A stretch of 64,000 bases of DNA, from the NCBI RefSeq assembly GCF_047511655.1, contig NC_133401.1, positions 18,101,501 through 18,165,500 of the forward strand, written 5' to 3'. Numbering within the stretch: position 1 is the stretch's first letter; each line of letters starts with the position of its first letter. Positions 36,375-49,012 of this stretch are shown here, in pieces. This stretch comes from Castor canadensis (taxonomy: Eukaryota > Chordata > Mammalia > Rodentia > Castoridae). A program made the position numbers and the translations under genes. The notes under the pieces are model-generated. The model saw only the letters and a list, made by a program, of their open reading frames with translations. It was not told the DNA's origin and made no database searches.

Positions 36375-37675
36375 TTGATAGTACTGGGATTTGAACTCAG
36401 GGCCCTGCGCTTGCTAGGCAGGCGTTCTACCACTTGAGCCACTCCCTAGCCCTTTCTCAATTAGGTTATTTTTTAGATAGGGCACCAAGCCTGGCTTGTT
36501 TGTTCAAGATAGGGCCTTGCTAACTTTTTCTCAGGCTGGCCGGGAACTGCATTGGGAACCCTACTAAATGTTTGTGGAGTGAAGGAATCGAAGTGTTTTG
36601 TTTGTTTCTCTGCCCACTGGGAAGCAGTTTCTCTAAGTCAGCCTCTGCGAAGGAGAGTCATCTCATTCATGAGGTGCTGTGTTGGAGGGGCAGGAGGCAA
36701 ACTGGAGCCAGGAAGGCCCTTCCCAGGATCTCTGGGTCAGTGGCTCGGTTCCTTTTACTTGAAGAGCAGGAACTTGTGTCTGTAGGTGATCCCCAGTTCT
36801 TACGCATCCCGAACAAGGGCTGAGGAGTCCTTGGGTTTTTGACTGAGTCTCACCATATAGTCCAGGCTGGTCTTGAACTCACAGTCCTCTTGCCTCAGCC
36901 CCTCAAGTGCTGAGATTACAGGAACGCACCACTACACCCAGCTCATTTTTCTCTTTTATAGATGATTATTTTGTAAGAGTGACCTGGGAACAATGTGGGT
37001 TTTTCTTTTCTCTGTTTAGATAAGTCCTCACTCTCACCTTGTGATTACCTTGACCTCCTGGGGGGCCCAGAAAGCACAGGGGTGGGAAGTGGGTGATCCT
37101 CTTGCATCCTGTCCCTTAGATCCAGTTTTCTGTGCGTGAAGGGAACGTATTTACCTTTTTATTGAAGTATAAAGGCCCCAGTGCTTCTGAAATCAGCACT
37201 TTACGTACTTGGGGAATTCTGCAGGCCCAGCCCACTTTACATGGTGACTTTTGCAACTTCTTGTTGGTTCCATTGTTAATTTTCTGGGGTGGGTGGTGGT
37301 GGGTGGACCTGGAGATCAGAAGGTTGAGTCTTCCTCTACTGCCCTTTACCCCAGTGGGTGTGGAATGGAGGCAGCACAGGGTGTAGGGGGCCCGCCTAAT
37401 TCATATAGGGGCAACCAGGACCCAGGAGAAGGGGTCTTGATTCTGCCTACTTTTTATTTATTTATTTATTTATTTTTTGGTGGGACTGGGATTTGAACTT
37501 GGGACTTCACACTTGCAAAGCAGATGCTCTACTTCTTGAGCCCACACCTCCAGTCCATTTTGCTCTGGTTATATTGAAGATAGGGTCTCATGAACAATTT
37601 GCCCAGGCTGGCTCGATCTGCCATCCCTCCTGATCTCAGCCTCCCCAGTAGTTAAGATTACAGGTGTGACTTGGT
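36375..37675 (-). repeat. Minus-oriented SINEs
   Basis: Copies at 36375-36545 (ID-like plus partial 7SL), 36830-36945 (B1-like) and 37475-37675 (composite preceded by a TTTA run at 37453-37474). Gaps between copies hold nothing recognised. Confidence 0.75.
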
Positions 37676-37839
37676 TCTATCTATTGATGGGGCCTCTGTG
37701 TGACTGGGATGGGAGCGGACTGGGGGTCCATGATAACGGAAGCTCTCTGACTGAATTGCAGCCTGCAAGTGAGGTTGGAATAGAGACCCAGGGAAAGGGC
37801 CTCTAGTGACCCATGTGATGACAGACCTTCTTTCCTTTA

Positions 37840-38480
37840 CCCTTCCTTAAAATTTTAAAGTAGCTTTGTTGAGATGTAACTCACATACTATAAAATTTAC
37901 CCATCAAAAACATATAATTTATGGTTTTTAATGTGTCCACAGAGTGGTGCAACCATCACCATTCTCCCACTCTTGTTCTAGAACACTTACATATTTTTTT
38001 TTCTTTTGAAGTAGATCCTTGCTATGTAGCCCAGACTGCCTGGAACTGAGTATCCTCCTGCCTCAGCCTTCCTAGTGCTGGGATTACAGGTGTGATAACC
38101 ATACTCCACAAGCTCTAGAATGTTTTACAAAAGAAAACCCTGGGTCCACAATGTCATTAGTTCCTGTTCTCCTCTCTTCTTTCCCCTGTCAACCATTAAT
38201 CTGCTTCCTGTCTATGGATTTGCCCTGTGTGGACATTTCATATAAATAGGATTATAAAATATATATAATCTTTTGTGCTCACATCTTTTCTTTCTTGTGG
38301 CACTGCGGAATGAACTCAGGGCTTCCTAAGTGTCTGGCATCTTTTACTCAGCATCAGGTGTTCAAGGTCCATCCGTGTTATAGAATATACTTCGTTCCTT
38401 TTTGTGGCTGGGTAGTATTCCACCGGGCTGTGGAGCAGGCTTTGTTTATTATCAGTTGGTGAATATTTAGGTTGTTTTTT
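37840..38480 (-). repeat. L1M 3'-end fragment, antisense
   Basis: Contains 'gagatgtaactcacatacta', 'gtgcaaccatcaccattctc', 'gtggacatttcatataaata' and 'ggtagtattccacc' in the order expected of an old L1 3' end in reverse. A minus B1-like SINE (38000-38100) and an ID-like fragment (about 38295-38335) have inserted. The frames are destroyed. Confidence 0.7.
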
Positions 38481-38809
38481 GGCTATGCTAAGTGACCCTG
38501 CTTGGTGGCCACTTCTTCAGCCAAGGTGGATGATGTCATTTCCAGCTACCCACTGTCCATGCCTCCCCCAGTCTGTCCTGTCTGCTCCTCCTCTTTCTCC
38601 TCTCTGTGTACCTTCTCCTTCCTCCAGCCTCAGCCTGGGAACCAAGAGTCTGGAAGCAGCTCCAGGGAGCCCTGGGCAGGCGCTTGGGAGCCTTGGTCCC
38701 TGCCGCCCACCCCAAGGAGCAGAAAGGGTGCGCTAGGACAAGGCCACTTTGGAAACAGTTCCTTTGTGGGCTTTTATATTTTTATGTTCCTTTGTCCCTC
38801 CCTCCCTCC

Positions 38810-39120
38810 CTTTTTGCAGTGCTGGGGTTTGAACTCGGGGCCTTGTGCTTGCTAGGTAAGTGCTTTGCTGCTTGAGCCACACCTCCAGTCCCTTTTGCTC
38901 TGGTTACTGTAGAGGCGGGGTTTCATGAATTATGTGGCTGGGCTGACTTCAAACCTCGTTCCTCCTGATCTCAGCCTTCCAAGTATTAGGATTATGGATA
39001 TAAGTCACTGGTGGCCAGCTCTCGATTCTTTGTTTTTTTGGTGGCACTGGGGTTTGAACTCAGGGGCTCAGGCTTGTTAGGCAGGCACTGTACCACTTCA
39101 GCCATGCCCCCATGCCTAGA
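38810..39120 (-). repeat. Minus-oriented SINEs
   Basis: Composite copy at 38810-39015 and ID-like copy at 39035-39115. A (CCCT)-rich run precedes at about 38793-38811. Confidence 0.75.
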
Positions 39121-39546
39121 TTCTGAATTTCCACTTAACGGTTGCCGTGTTTCAGTGGGGCAGCACAGCAGAAGGCTGTTGTCTTCGAGCCTCAGTTTTC
39201 TCATGCAGAAGCTGAGTACAGCACACACAGATGTGCACATGCATGCCCTTAATTCCTCCCCTGCCATCCGAGAGTCGGGGTCATGCTGCGTGCTTTTGGG
39301 CCCCTTAGTGCTTCTGTGTTGGTTCTCGGACAGTTATCGCTTGCACCTAGCTGGACATGCTGCCCCTCCTGGTCCAGTGGTAATAACGTCCCCTTGTGGT
39401 AATAACGTCTCCCCTGATGGAGGTCACAGGGTGCGAGCTGTGAGCACAGTGTTGCTTTTCCTTGTGTTTCTTTTCCTTCAGTCTGGAGTGTTTTCTCGGC
39501 CTTCCTTTGTGACAGGGACATTCTACTTACTTATTTTTGGTTACTT

Positions 39547-39770
39547 ATTTTTCTGTAGCAGCAGACCCACTGGAAATTGAGGATGGCAGATTATTAAGAG
39601 GCTGCTTTTAGGGGCTGGTGGAGCGGCTCAAGTGGTGGAGCACCTGCCTCCCCAGCGTGAGGCCCTGAGTTCAAACCCCAGTAAAGCCAAAAACAATAAT
39701 TAAAAAAGAAGTGGTAGTGTGCTTGTCTAGCATGTGGGAGGCCCTGGGTTCCATCCACAGCACCAGAGGG
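39547..39770 (+). repeat. Duplicated flank plus ID-like SINE (copy 1)
   Basis: The 60-bp flank (ttctgtagcagcagacccac ... gattattaagaggctgc) is followed by an ID-like SINE at 39611-39690. Both match 49013-49152. Another ID-like fragment follows at about 39710-39770. Confidence 0.8.
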
Positions 39771-40007
39771 CAGGGCGTGGGAGCATGGGGGGAGTCACAT
39801 GTTATCTTGAACAAAGAGGAGAGGGAAGGGGGAAAGAAAGTGAAGTATACAAAGTCAGGAAGAAGCTGAGAAAGACAAAGTGATTGGTGTTCTGCCCTTC
39901 TCCAGGGGAGGGCAGCCTTAATCATGTTTTGGCATGTTTCTCCTCCCCATCTTCCCCTGCCCTGGCTCTAGGCCATTTTATTATTTGTTCATTTAATTAT
40001 TTATTTT

Positions 40008-40930
40008 GTGGTACTGGGGTCCCCAGTGTGCTGGGGTATTTCTTCTCGCACAATTGGCAGGAGATGCGGGTTCTGAGAGCTAAAGAGACCTGGGTAGGGC
40101 ATTTGGGAACTGGTACTCTGCCTACTGAGTGTTTGTTTGTGTCCCTGGAACTGGGATCTCTCTCTCCGTTTTTTTGGGGGGTGGGACAGTACTGGGATTT
40201 GAACTCAGAGCTTCAAGTTTATGAGGCAGGAGCTCTATTGCTTGAGCCACACCCCTGGCCTGCTTTTCTTTTCTTTTCTTTTTTTATTAAGAATAGGGTT
40301 TCTGATTTATATAGACAGATCCTACAATATTTGCTGTCTCTCTGGCCTCTCTTGGCACGATGTCTTTACAACCCTACCATGTCATAACACATACTTGGAT
40401 TTCACTCCTTTTTATGGCTGAATAATAGTCCACTGTCTGGACAGACTGTTTTGTTTATCCACTAGTGATTGGACATTTGGGTTGTTCCTGCTTTGGGTTT
40501 TCATGAATAATGCTGCTGTAAACTGTTTTTCGTTTGTTTGGTTTTCCTGTGTTTGTGGGTTGTTGTTCTGTGTTTTTCCCAGTGCTGGGACTGGAACCCA
40601 GGACCTTGCACATGGTGGACAAGGGCTTTTCCACTGAGCCCAGCTGTGAATGTTTGTGTGTGGGGTTCAGCGTGAACGTGTGCCTCCATTTCTCTCGTAT
40701 GTCTGCCTAGTGCTGGAACTGTTGGGTCAGACGGTGACTCCAGTTTAATCCAGGAACCGCTGGAACGTTCCAGTCCCTCCAGCCACGCACAAGCATGGCT
40801 CCAGCTTTACCATCTGTTTTTGCACTCTCCCACTGGTGGGCATCTGGGCTGTTTGCAGTTTGGAGTGGCAGAACCTTCTGGGATGTGTCCTGTGGCCCAG
40901 AGCTGCCATTACTGAGAAAAGTGGAATTAC
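40008..40930. repeat. SINE fragments and antisense L1M
   Basis: ID-like minus copy at 40185-40260, short ID-like scrap at 40008-40030, and L1M at about 40370-40540 and 40690-40930 ('tttatggctgaataatagtc', 'gacatttgggttgttcctgc'). An ID-like minus SINE (about 40575-40650) splits the L1M. Confidence 0.6.
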
Positions 40931-42229
40931 AAAGGGGGTGACCAGGCTCAGAGGTGCTGGGTAAGACTTCTCCCTGAGGGCCTGTGTGGGGCCCTCATTG
41001 CGTGTGCTTCCAGAACCTTCTTCCTGGGTGAGTGCGGGAAGGGATTACTGCCATCACCTACACAGTCCCTGCTCCATGAACTTGAGAAACAACACTCTTG
41101 TCCTGCTGCCCGTGAGCAAGATGTCCCTGTTCCACACGGCTGCACCGGCCATGTCCTCATCCATGCTGCTTTGGGAGCCTGTCCCCATGGGGGTGTCCTG
41201 TTGGACTGGACCTTGCCCACAGGAAGTGGTGCCATGCAGGGGCGGTCTGCATGTTGGTCTGGTGGGCACTCTGACTGCCCTGTGGTTTATGGTGCCCCTG
41301 GTGTTTGGTGGGCGGTGTGGACAGATGGGATACCTGAGCCTCCCAGGTTAGGGTGCCGCTGGAGAGGCCAGATAGGCCCTTTTGGGGGTTGGCAGGACCC
41401 CCTGGGATGCACCACCTTCTCTGTCTCCCTTGCTTCCTGTTGCTTTCCCCTTCTGACCTGTGTTTCCTGAACAGCTTTGCCCTCAGTCCCCTTTCTCCCC
41501 TGGCTATCATCTTCTCCATGACCTTTCACCTCTCCACCTCCAGGTGACGTGGACCCTGGATCTCTGGTTGGCCTGGGTTGGATGTCCCTCCTCCCAGCCC
41601 TGGTCAGTCTCGGTCAGGCACCTGCCTTGTCCAATACCAGCTGTGGCCTCTGAGAACACCCCAATGTCATCCAGCCAATATTTACACAAAGTGACCAAGA
41701 CAGGAGCGCACCCTCTCAGGGAGACAGGCAGCAGCTGAGAGAAGTCACTTTTATGGCACTTCAGATTGCCATCAGCCCTTTGAAGAAAAACAGAGCAGGA
41801 GGGGGAGGGATGCACTGGTTGGGGAGAGGTCCAGTTCTAGGTCCAGTTGGGTTGAGCGTCGTTGACCTGGTGACAGTTGAGAAAAGGGAAGAAGGGAAAA
41901 AGGATATCAGGCAGCGGGAACAGCATGTGCAAAGGGCCTGAGGCAGCTGTGTGCCTGGTGTTTGGAGGAATATCAAGGAGGCCAGTTTGGATGGAAGAGA
42001 TGAGGACGAGAAGGGGCAGATCATACAGAGCCTGTGGCTATAGGAGGACTTGGGGTTTTACTCAGAGTAAAAGTTTGAAAGCAGCAAGTGTCCACCTTCA
42101 TATACTTATATTTATTTCCACCAAGTCATTTTAATTCTCATAACCCTGTAAGGTAGGCTGTGCTTTTAATCTCACTTTACAGAGAAGGAATATGGTACCA
42201 AAGTCTGGCCTCTTCATCGTTACCTATTT
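40931..42229. other. Intron 1, mostly non-repeat with L2-like tail
   Basis: No SINE. L2-like phrases ('catgtgcaaagggcctgagg') occur at about 41880-42090. No exon was recognised. Confidence 0.5.
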
Positions 42230-42415
42230 TTATTCCCATGGTGCTGGGGATGGAACCCAGGTCCTCACTTGCTAGACAGGTGCTCTTCCCCCCGCACTTT
42301 TGTTTGTTTTTACAGGGTTTCACTAACTTTGCCTGGGTCGGGCTCCACCTTGAACTCCTCCTACTTCTGCCTCCTGAGTAGCTGGGATTACACGCAGGTA
42401 TCACTGTGCCCGACA
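42230..42415 (-). repeat. Minus-oriented SINE
   Basis: ID-like 'ggtgctggggatggaaccc' start and 7SL-like 'cctgagtagctgggattaca'. Confidence 0.75.
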
Positions 42416-42559
42416 CATTTTCTTTAATCTTTTGGTTTCTACGTCCTGTGTCTCTCTTGTGGGGGTCAATTTAATTAAAAGTTGATCATATAATATGTGA
42501 ACCAACTGCTAAGACACTGAGAAGACAGGACACAACATTTTATGAGCGAGTGTGGTTTT

Positions 42560-42875
42560 ATCTACCAAACTCCTACAGGAGCTTAATCCCTGAAGTCCTG
42601 TGTTAATGGTATTAAGAGGGTGACTCTTAATCCGACTGTGTCGTTTAGAAGTGATTAGATTAGGGCATGAGGGTGAGCCCCAGTGATTAAATCCTGGTGG
42701 CTTCATGGGAGAGGGAGGGAGAGGAGAGAGAAACACGCAGTGGCCACTCCCACAAGAACCTGTATCATGCCCTCTGGACTTCTAGCTTCCAAATCTGTGA
42801 GCTAAACAAACCCATCCGTTTTCTGTAAAGTAACCCACCTCAGATATTTCATCATGGTAACACGACGCTGACTGA
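42560..42875 (+). mobile_element. MaLR-type LTR fragment
   Basis: 'gtgattagattagggcatga ... ggtgagcc', then 'cttctagcttccaaatctgt', 'gagctaaacaaacccatc' and 'cctcagatatttcatc' follow the order of a mammalian MaLR (MLT1/MST-like) solo LTR. No internal retroviral genes accompany it. Confidence 0.6.
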
Positions 42876-43204
42876 TTCACATCATGAAGCAAAGGAACGT
42901 CACTGTGTCTGCCTTGGGCATCTCATGCTCTTCCTGTAATGCCTCATTGCCGTGCCTGTTGGTCACCTTCTGTCTCGCATCAGATCACGTATTGATTTCT
43001 CATCTGGATGAGTTTGTTTTATCGCTGAGATTTTGGAATAAACAGAAATCAGCATTCTACCAATGGAATCAAACAGAAAGGTCAGGAGGAGTCAGGTGCA
43101 TGTGGCTGTCTGGCATGAGACCAAAGTGGCTGCTGGTCAGATCTGTGGGGAAACCAGAAATTCTTAATAAATGGAGGTGAGGACAAAATGAAAAGGTCAC
43201 CAAG

Positions 43205-44060
43205 GGCTGGAGCATGACTCAGTGGTACAGCACTTGCCTACGATGTACAAGGCCCTGGGTTCTATCCCCAGCACCATGCACATATACACACACCCACACA
43301 AGTTAATGTTTTGAATGACTTACGTATTCACATTGCTGAAAAACCAAGAACTAATCTGAAAATCCACAGAGGAAGCTCCCCCGTGCCAGATCCACACTCT
43401 AGGTGTTTGCTCAAGTTGTTTGACTGGGTCCCCATCCCTCATCTTGTTCCCATCTGCCAGTCCCCCTGTAGTTCAGTGTGCTTACTGCCCAGGGATCCTT
43501 CCTGAAGTACTTTTTTGAACTCAGTGCTGGGATTTGAACTCAGGGCCCTGTGCTTACCAGGCAGGTGCTCTATCACTTCAGCCACACCCCCAGACCTGTT
43601 TGCTTTACTCATTTTTTGGATAGGGTCTCAAGGTTTTGTCCACAGCTGGCCTGGGACCTTGATGCCTCCCAAATCCTGGGGATGACACGTGTACACCACC
43701 ATGCCCAGCTTGTTGTTTGAAGTTGCCTCTGGCTACTAGCTTTTTGTCTAGGCTGGCCTCAAACCATAATCCTCTCTTTCTCAGCTTCCCAAGTAGCTAA
43801 CATTACAGACATGAGCTACTGGTGCCTGGCTTCCCCAAAGGTTTTTTTTTTCTTTTTTCCAAGTATTGGAGTTTGACAGAATTTGAACTCAGGGCCTACA
43901 TCTTGAGCCACTCCACCAGCCCTTTTTGGTGAAGGGTCTTTTTTTCAAGGTAGGGTCTCTCGAACTATTTACCTGAGCTGGTTTCGAACCTCAATCCTCT
44001 TGATCTCTGCCCCCTTTCCCTCCAAGTAATTAGGATTACAGATGTGAGCCTCCTTCTCCC
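43205..44060. repeat. SINEs of mixed orientation
   Basis: Plus ID-like copy at 43205-43280 with a CA-rich tail. Minus composite copies at 43520-43835 and 43870-44055. Confidence 0.75.
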
Positions 44061-44164
44061 TTCTTTAAGCAGCTGGCCTCATTTTATGCTCTCAGTCCTC
44101 TATTTGATGTGTCAGTAACAATTGTCTGGGAAGTCTCCAGTCAGTCTACAGAGAACATCCATGT

Positions 44165-45100
44165 TCTTTTTTATGGCACGTTTATTGACATATAATTCAC
44201 ATGCTATAAAATTTGCCCATGTACAGTGCACAGTTGAGTGGTTTTAGAGGTGTGCATCCGTGGCCACAATGAATTGCAGAGCACTTTCATTACCCCAGAC
44301 AGACCCCCTGTGCCCGAGGGCAGCTGCTCCTAACTGCTCACTCCCTACTGGCAGCTGCTTGTCGCCTTTGTGTCTTGATGGATTTGCCCATGGTTGGCAT
44401 CACAACAGTGGTGTTAATTGCTGCGTGGCCTGTGTGGCTTGATACAGCCAGCAGCGTGTCCTTGTGGCCCACCCCTGTGGCAGCTCTCCTGCCTTCTCGT
44501 GGCAGGGCGCTCATTTGTGTGTTGATGGGTGTTTGGGTGGTTTTCAGTTATGCTTCTGGGGACGTTTAGGTACCTGTTTTTGTGTAGGCAGAGGTTTGCC
44601 TTTCTCTTGGGTCTGTATTAGGTGTGGAATCGCTGGCACATATGGTTGTTGTAAATGTGACTTTTTTTTTTCTGGTGGCACTGGGGTTTGAACCCAGAGC
44701 CTCCTGTTTGCTAGGCAGGTGCTCTACCACCTGAGCCACACCCCAGTCCTTTGTTTTTCAAATAGAGTCTCGTGCTTTTCTCCAGACCAACCTCAGCCTG
44801 TGATCCTCCTACCTCTGCCTCCTGAGTGCATGGGATTGCAGGTGGGTGCTACCATGCCCGGGTACATCTAACTTCTTGAGGAACTGCTAGGTGGGCTTCC
44901 ATCACCGCCGTCTCATTTCACACCAGCAGCATATAAGTATTCCCCTTTCTCTGTCCTCACTTGCCGCTGGGTAGGGTCTGTCTTTCTGCTTTCAGCCACT
45001 GCTAGATGCGGTGCGCACGTCATTGTGGTTTCCCCTTGTGTTTCCATGATGATTGATGGACTTGAGTGTCCTTCCAGGTGTTTTCTGGCCATCTGTGCAC
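44165..45100 (-). repeat. Antisense L1M fragment split by a SINE
   Basis: 'tttattgacatataattcac ... gctataaaatttgccc' opens a typical reversed L1M 3' end. It continues after a minus SINE (44670-44865) with 'cttcttgaggaactgc'. Confidence 0.65.
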
Positions 45101-45249
45101 CCTGTTGTTTTTGTTTTGTTTTGTTTTTTTACAGTAGCAGTGTTCTCCTCTTTAACCTAGGGTTCTGTTTCCAGTACCTTGTTACTGTGCACATTGTAAA
45201 ACCTCTAGGTGTATTCCTTTTGTCATGTGGATTGTACCTGCAGACGAAT

Positions 45250-45870
45250 TGACCAGGTGAAGGCTAGCTGCAGGACTGTGGAGCATCTGCCTAGCAGCAT
45301 GAGGCCCTGGATTCCATCCCTAGTACCGCAAAAAATGAGGTACTGCCCAGCGCCAGTGACTAACCCTGTAATCCCAGCTACTTGGGAGGCTGACATTGGG
45401 AGGATGGAGCTTCAAGGGCAGCCTGGGTAAATAGTTCCCAGGACCCCATCTTCAAAATAACCAGAGCTAAACAGACTGGAGGTGTGGCTCAAGCAGTAGA
45501 AGGTGTGCCTGCTTTGCAAGTGCGAAGCCCTGAGTTCAAACCTCATCTCTGTAATCTTGGCTGATACTCCGGTGTTCGGCAAGTCCTCACTGTTGGAGTG
45601 TGCCATGTCTACAGATCATCTATTCGCTAACATTTATTTGTAATCTGTGCTTTTTTAGGTTTTTTTTCTTTTTTCTCACAGTGCTGGGGACAGACCCAGG
45701 CCCTTGCACATGCTCAGCAAGCACTCTGCCACTGAGCTGCACCCCCGCCTGGTGTGGGGCATTTATGAGCCAGGTGACCTGGGACATTTCTGTGCAATTG
45801 TTTATGTGGACGTTTTCACTTCTCTAGAGTGGAATTGTTGGGCCAGGGAGCTGGCATACATTTAACTTTA
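45250..45870. repeat. SINEs and L1M scrap
   Basis: Plus ID-like fragment at 45250-45330, plus composite copy at 45345-45550, minus ID-like fragment at 45675-45755, and L1M-like 'cacttctctagagtggaatt' at about 45770-45870. Bases 45871-46304 hold no recognised feature. Confidence 0.65.
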
Positions 45871-46304
45871 GGTAATCTGGGCTTTTAAGTATCTTCTGGA
45901 ATGAGGCGTCTTGCAGAGAGCCATTCCAGGGATGCTTGGCAGTTGAAGATTGCCAGGCCACAGGCTGTTCCTCTGGGATTCTCTGACCTTCCTTTCAGAA
46001 GCAAAAAATGGCTGCTGAGTGCCTGTTGTGTCATCATCCTCCAACTGAGGAAGGATCTGGGTAAGCGCTCTTCCCAAGGCGAGTCTCTGCCTTTTTATCC
46101 AAATGTGAGCATTTTCCCAAGTCCCTGTTTGCTGCACAGGAGGTTGACAAAGGAAAGTTGTAGCAAAGGGGCAGGGCCCATCCTTGCTGTGATTTGTCCT
46201 CTCGAGTGGGCATGGTGCTGAATGTAACCATGTGTGGTCTTTGCCAGCTGCATCACAATCCAGGGAGCTCAGCTTAGAGATTCCCAAGTTTACAACCTTC
46301 CAGG

Positions 46305-46835
46305 TGGGACCAGGCACAGTGACTCACACCTATAATCCCATCCTCTGAGATCAGAAGGATTGCAGTTTAAGGCCAGTTTGGTCAAAAAATTAGTGAGATC
46401 CCATCTCAACTAATAACTGGATGTGCTGCCTCACACCTGTCATCCCAGCTTCTTGGGAAGTGTAGGCAGGAAAATCACAGTCCAGGTTGGTCCCAGGCAT
46501 AAATGGAAGACCCTGTCTGAAAAACAACTAAAGTAAGAAGGGCTGGGGGTGTGGCTTAAGTGGCAGGGTGCCTGCCTAGGAAGCATGAGTTCAAACCCCA
46601 GTATCACGACCACCAACAAAAAAAAGCGAAACAAGCTGGGCACTGGTGGCTCACACCTGTAATCCTAGCTACTCAGGAGGCAGAGATCAGGAGGATCAAA
46701 GTTCGAAGCCAGCTCAGGCAAATAGTTTGTGAGACCCTGCCTTGACAGTACCCATCACAAAAAAGGGCTCATGGGTGGTTCAAGGTATAGACCCTGAGTT
46801 TCAAGCCCCAGTACTGAAAAAAAAAAAAAAAGCCA
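46305..46835 (+). repeat. Plus-oriented SINEs
   Basis: Partial copies at 46305-46410 and 46410-46600, then a well-preserved composite at 46635-46833 with a 15-A tail. Confidence 0.75.
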
Positions 46836-47079
46836 AGCTTCTAGTCATCATGGTCTGTTGAGGCCACACACCATGCAGGAAGGATGCCATGGCATGTGGA
46901 AAATGGACTTGTGTGGGGCGCTTTAGGGCTGCCCAAGGGGAGGAGACCTGGATGGGCCACTGGGTGGAAGGGAGGCCATGAGGCTCTCCAGGAAGTGCAC
47001 CCCTGACAGGTAGCCTGGGAAGGAGAGGGAGGGGCAGTACCACTGTGTGCTTCCCACTAGCGTACGTTCAAATCCTTTG

Positions 47080-47825
47080 TGCTGAATGGGCAGATGACCT
47101 TGAGCAAATCAACCACACTTTTGTGCCTCAGTTTCCCCATCTGTGAGATGGGCACAAGGTTCACAGGGTGCCCCTCATAGATGTAGTACATAGAACAGTG
47201 CCCAGCCCTGAGCAAGTACCATGGGACCTTGACCCTGGTGCTGAGATGATGAGGTTGGAGGTGGCAACTGAGAGCATGCAGTGTAGAACCTGGACCACCC
47301 CCAGCCCCTGCACCTCCAAATACCAAGACGGTCTTTGCAGGATTCCAGGTGGCATGACTTGGGGTGGGACAAACAGGCTGTGACCATGAGGAAGGGGCCA
47401 CAGAGGAGTCTGGAGTGTAGTCTCGTTTCTGAGTCCCCAGAGAGGGCTGTATCAGTCAGCAGCTTCTGCTGCATGACAAACAGCCCAACACTGAGAGACT
47501 GCACCCACTATTAAGTAAGCCCACCTTATTCATGGATTTATTACCCACGGTTTTGACCAAGGGCAGTTAAAGTAAATTAAAAAAGAAAAGAAATTTAAAA
47601 GACAGATTTTTTTTTTCCTTGGCAGCACTGAGGTTTGAACTCAGGGCCTCACACTTGCTATGTAGGTGCTCTACCACTTGAGCCACTCCACCAGTCCTGT
47701 TTTGTGATAGGTTTTTTTCAAGATAGGGTCTCACAAACTATGTGCCCAGGCTGGCTTTGAACTGTGATTCTTCTGATCTCTGCCTCCTGAGCAGCTGTGA
47801 TTACAGGTGTGAGCCATCAGCGCCC
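47080..47825. repeat. MIR-like element, ancient repeat and minus SINE
   Basis: MIR-like at about 47085-47240 ('gtgcctcagtttccccatct'), a decayed repeat at about 47445-47570 ('gtatcagtcagcagcttctg'), and a minus composite SINE at 47620-47825. Confidence 0.65.
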
Positions 47826-48329
47826 AGCAGTATTTTCTGTTCTTACTCCATGCTGTTCAGTGACTTGAAGAAATCCCCAGTCACAGCCTGCTAATATTTC
47901 ACAACCTCCAAGGGTGGGATCCACAGCTGATGTCCTGGAGTTTGCACGTGGTCACTTGAGCCCCATCCAGCCTCTGTGGGCCAGGAAGGAGGAGAGGCAA
48001 GGAAAGGGTGTTGGCAGAAGCGCCAGGTGGGCTCCCCCTGCCGTCCCCACTTCCCAGCATCAGATGACGTGGTGCCATCCCTGCCATCTTTATGACTTGC
48101 ACGGAAGGGAAGAGTGGCTGGGACAAGTAGCTGGTCTTGGGAGCTCCCAGGGGCTTTGCTGCCGTGTCCTGCCAGGCCGACTTGGCTCCGCGTGACTCGG
48201 TGACAGCGCAGAACTCTGATTGCATTACAAGTGGGGAAGGAATTCACACCGTTTCTGGAAGGACGCTTTGTCATTGTCGTGTCACCCCAATCTGCTTGTG
48301 GTTTCCAGGCCCAGCCTTTCTAGCTTTTT

Positions 48330-48790
48330 ATAGCGTGGTGGTGAAGAGTGAGGTCTTTATAATGCCAGGGTCTGAGTTCAAATTCTGGCCCCTGGTGCGA
48401 TCTGATGTCAGTTTTCCACACTCTCTTGAGTCTCTGTTTTCTGTAAAGTGTGAGTCAGTATTGCTCCTTGCTCGTGGTGGGATTAGTGGGTGCGGGCCTG
48501 ATAGCCAGGGCATGCTCAGACTGTGTGGGCTTTATGGTATATCAGTCAGCTTTAGCTGGGAGGAGATGTAGTAACAGGTGAGCCCCAAGCCTTTTACATG
48601 TGTATATGGTCCTGGGGTTTTGAACTCAGGACCCTGCACTTGGTAGGCAAGCGCTGTACCAAGAAATTCTGCTTTGGAATCTTGCTTTATTTTTTTCCTT
48701 TTTCTGTGCTGGGGATGGAACCCCGAGCCCTCACATATACTAGGCAAGCGCTCTACCACTTGAGCCACACCCCCAGCCCTTTCCTTTTTC
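48330..48790. repeat. MIR-like element and minus ID-like SINEs
   Basis: MIR-like at about 48335-48480 ('gtctgagttcaaattctggc'). ID-like minus copies at about 48605-48665 and 48695-48780, followed by a T run. Confidence 0.65.
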
Positions 48791-49012
48791 TTTTTCCTTT
48801 TTTTTTTTTTTTTAACGTCCTGGAGTCTCAGCGGCTTACAGTGACTGACACTCATCTCCCTATCATGAATGTTCTTTTTGTGGGTTGTCTGTGACTTTAT
48901 CCATGTGTCCACTGTGTCCTAGGACTCAGTGAATCATGGAATGCCTGTTCAAAGGGACATGATGTATCCCTTCCAATGTCACTCAAGTCACATGCCAGGC
49001 TGGTGGACTACG

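Noticed and set aside
37840..38480. Possible active LINE-1
   Set aside because: Only decayed antisense 3'-end pieces are present, interrupted by SINEs, without any open reading frame.
38479..39580. Short open frames such as 38479-38736 and 39011-39580
   Set aside because: These run through SINEs and L1M fragments; their translations repeat the same SINE-derived phrases seen elsewhere in the window.
42560..42875. Possible endogenous retrovirus
   Set aside because: Only LTR-like sequence of a MaLR type is present. No gag, pol or env remnant flanks it.
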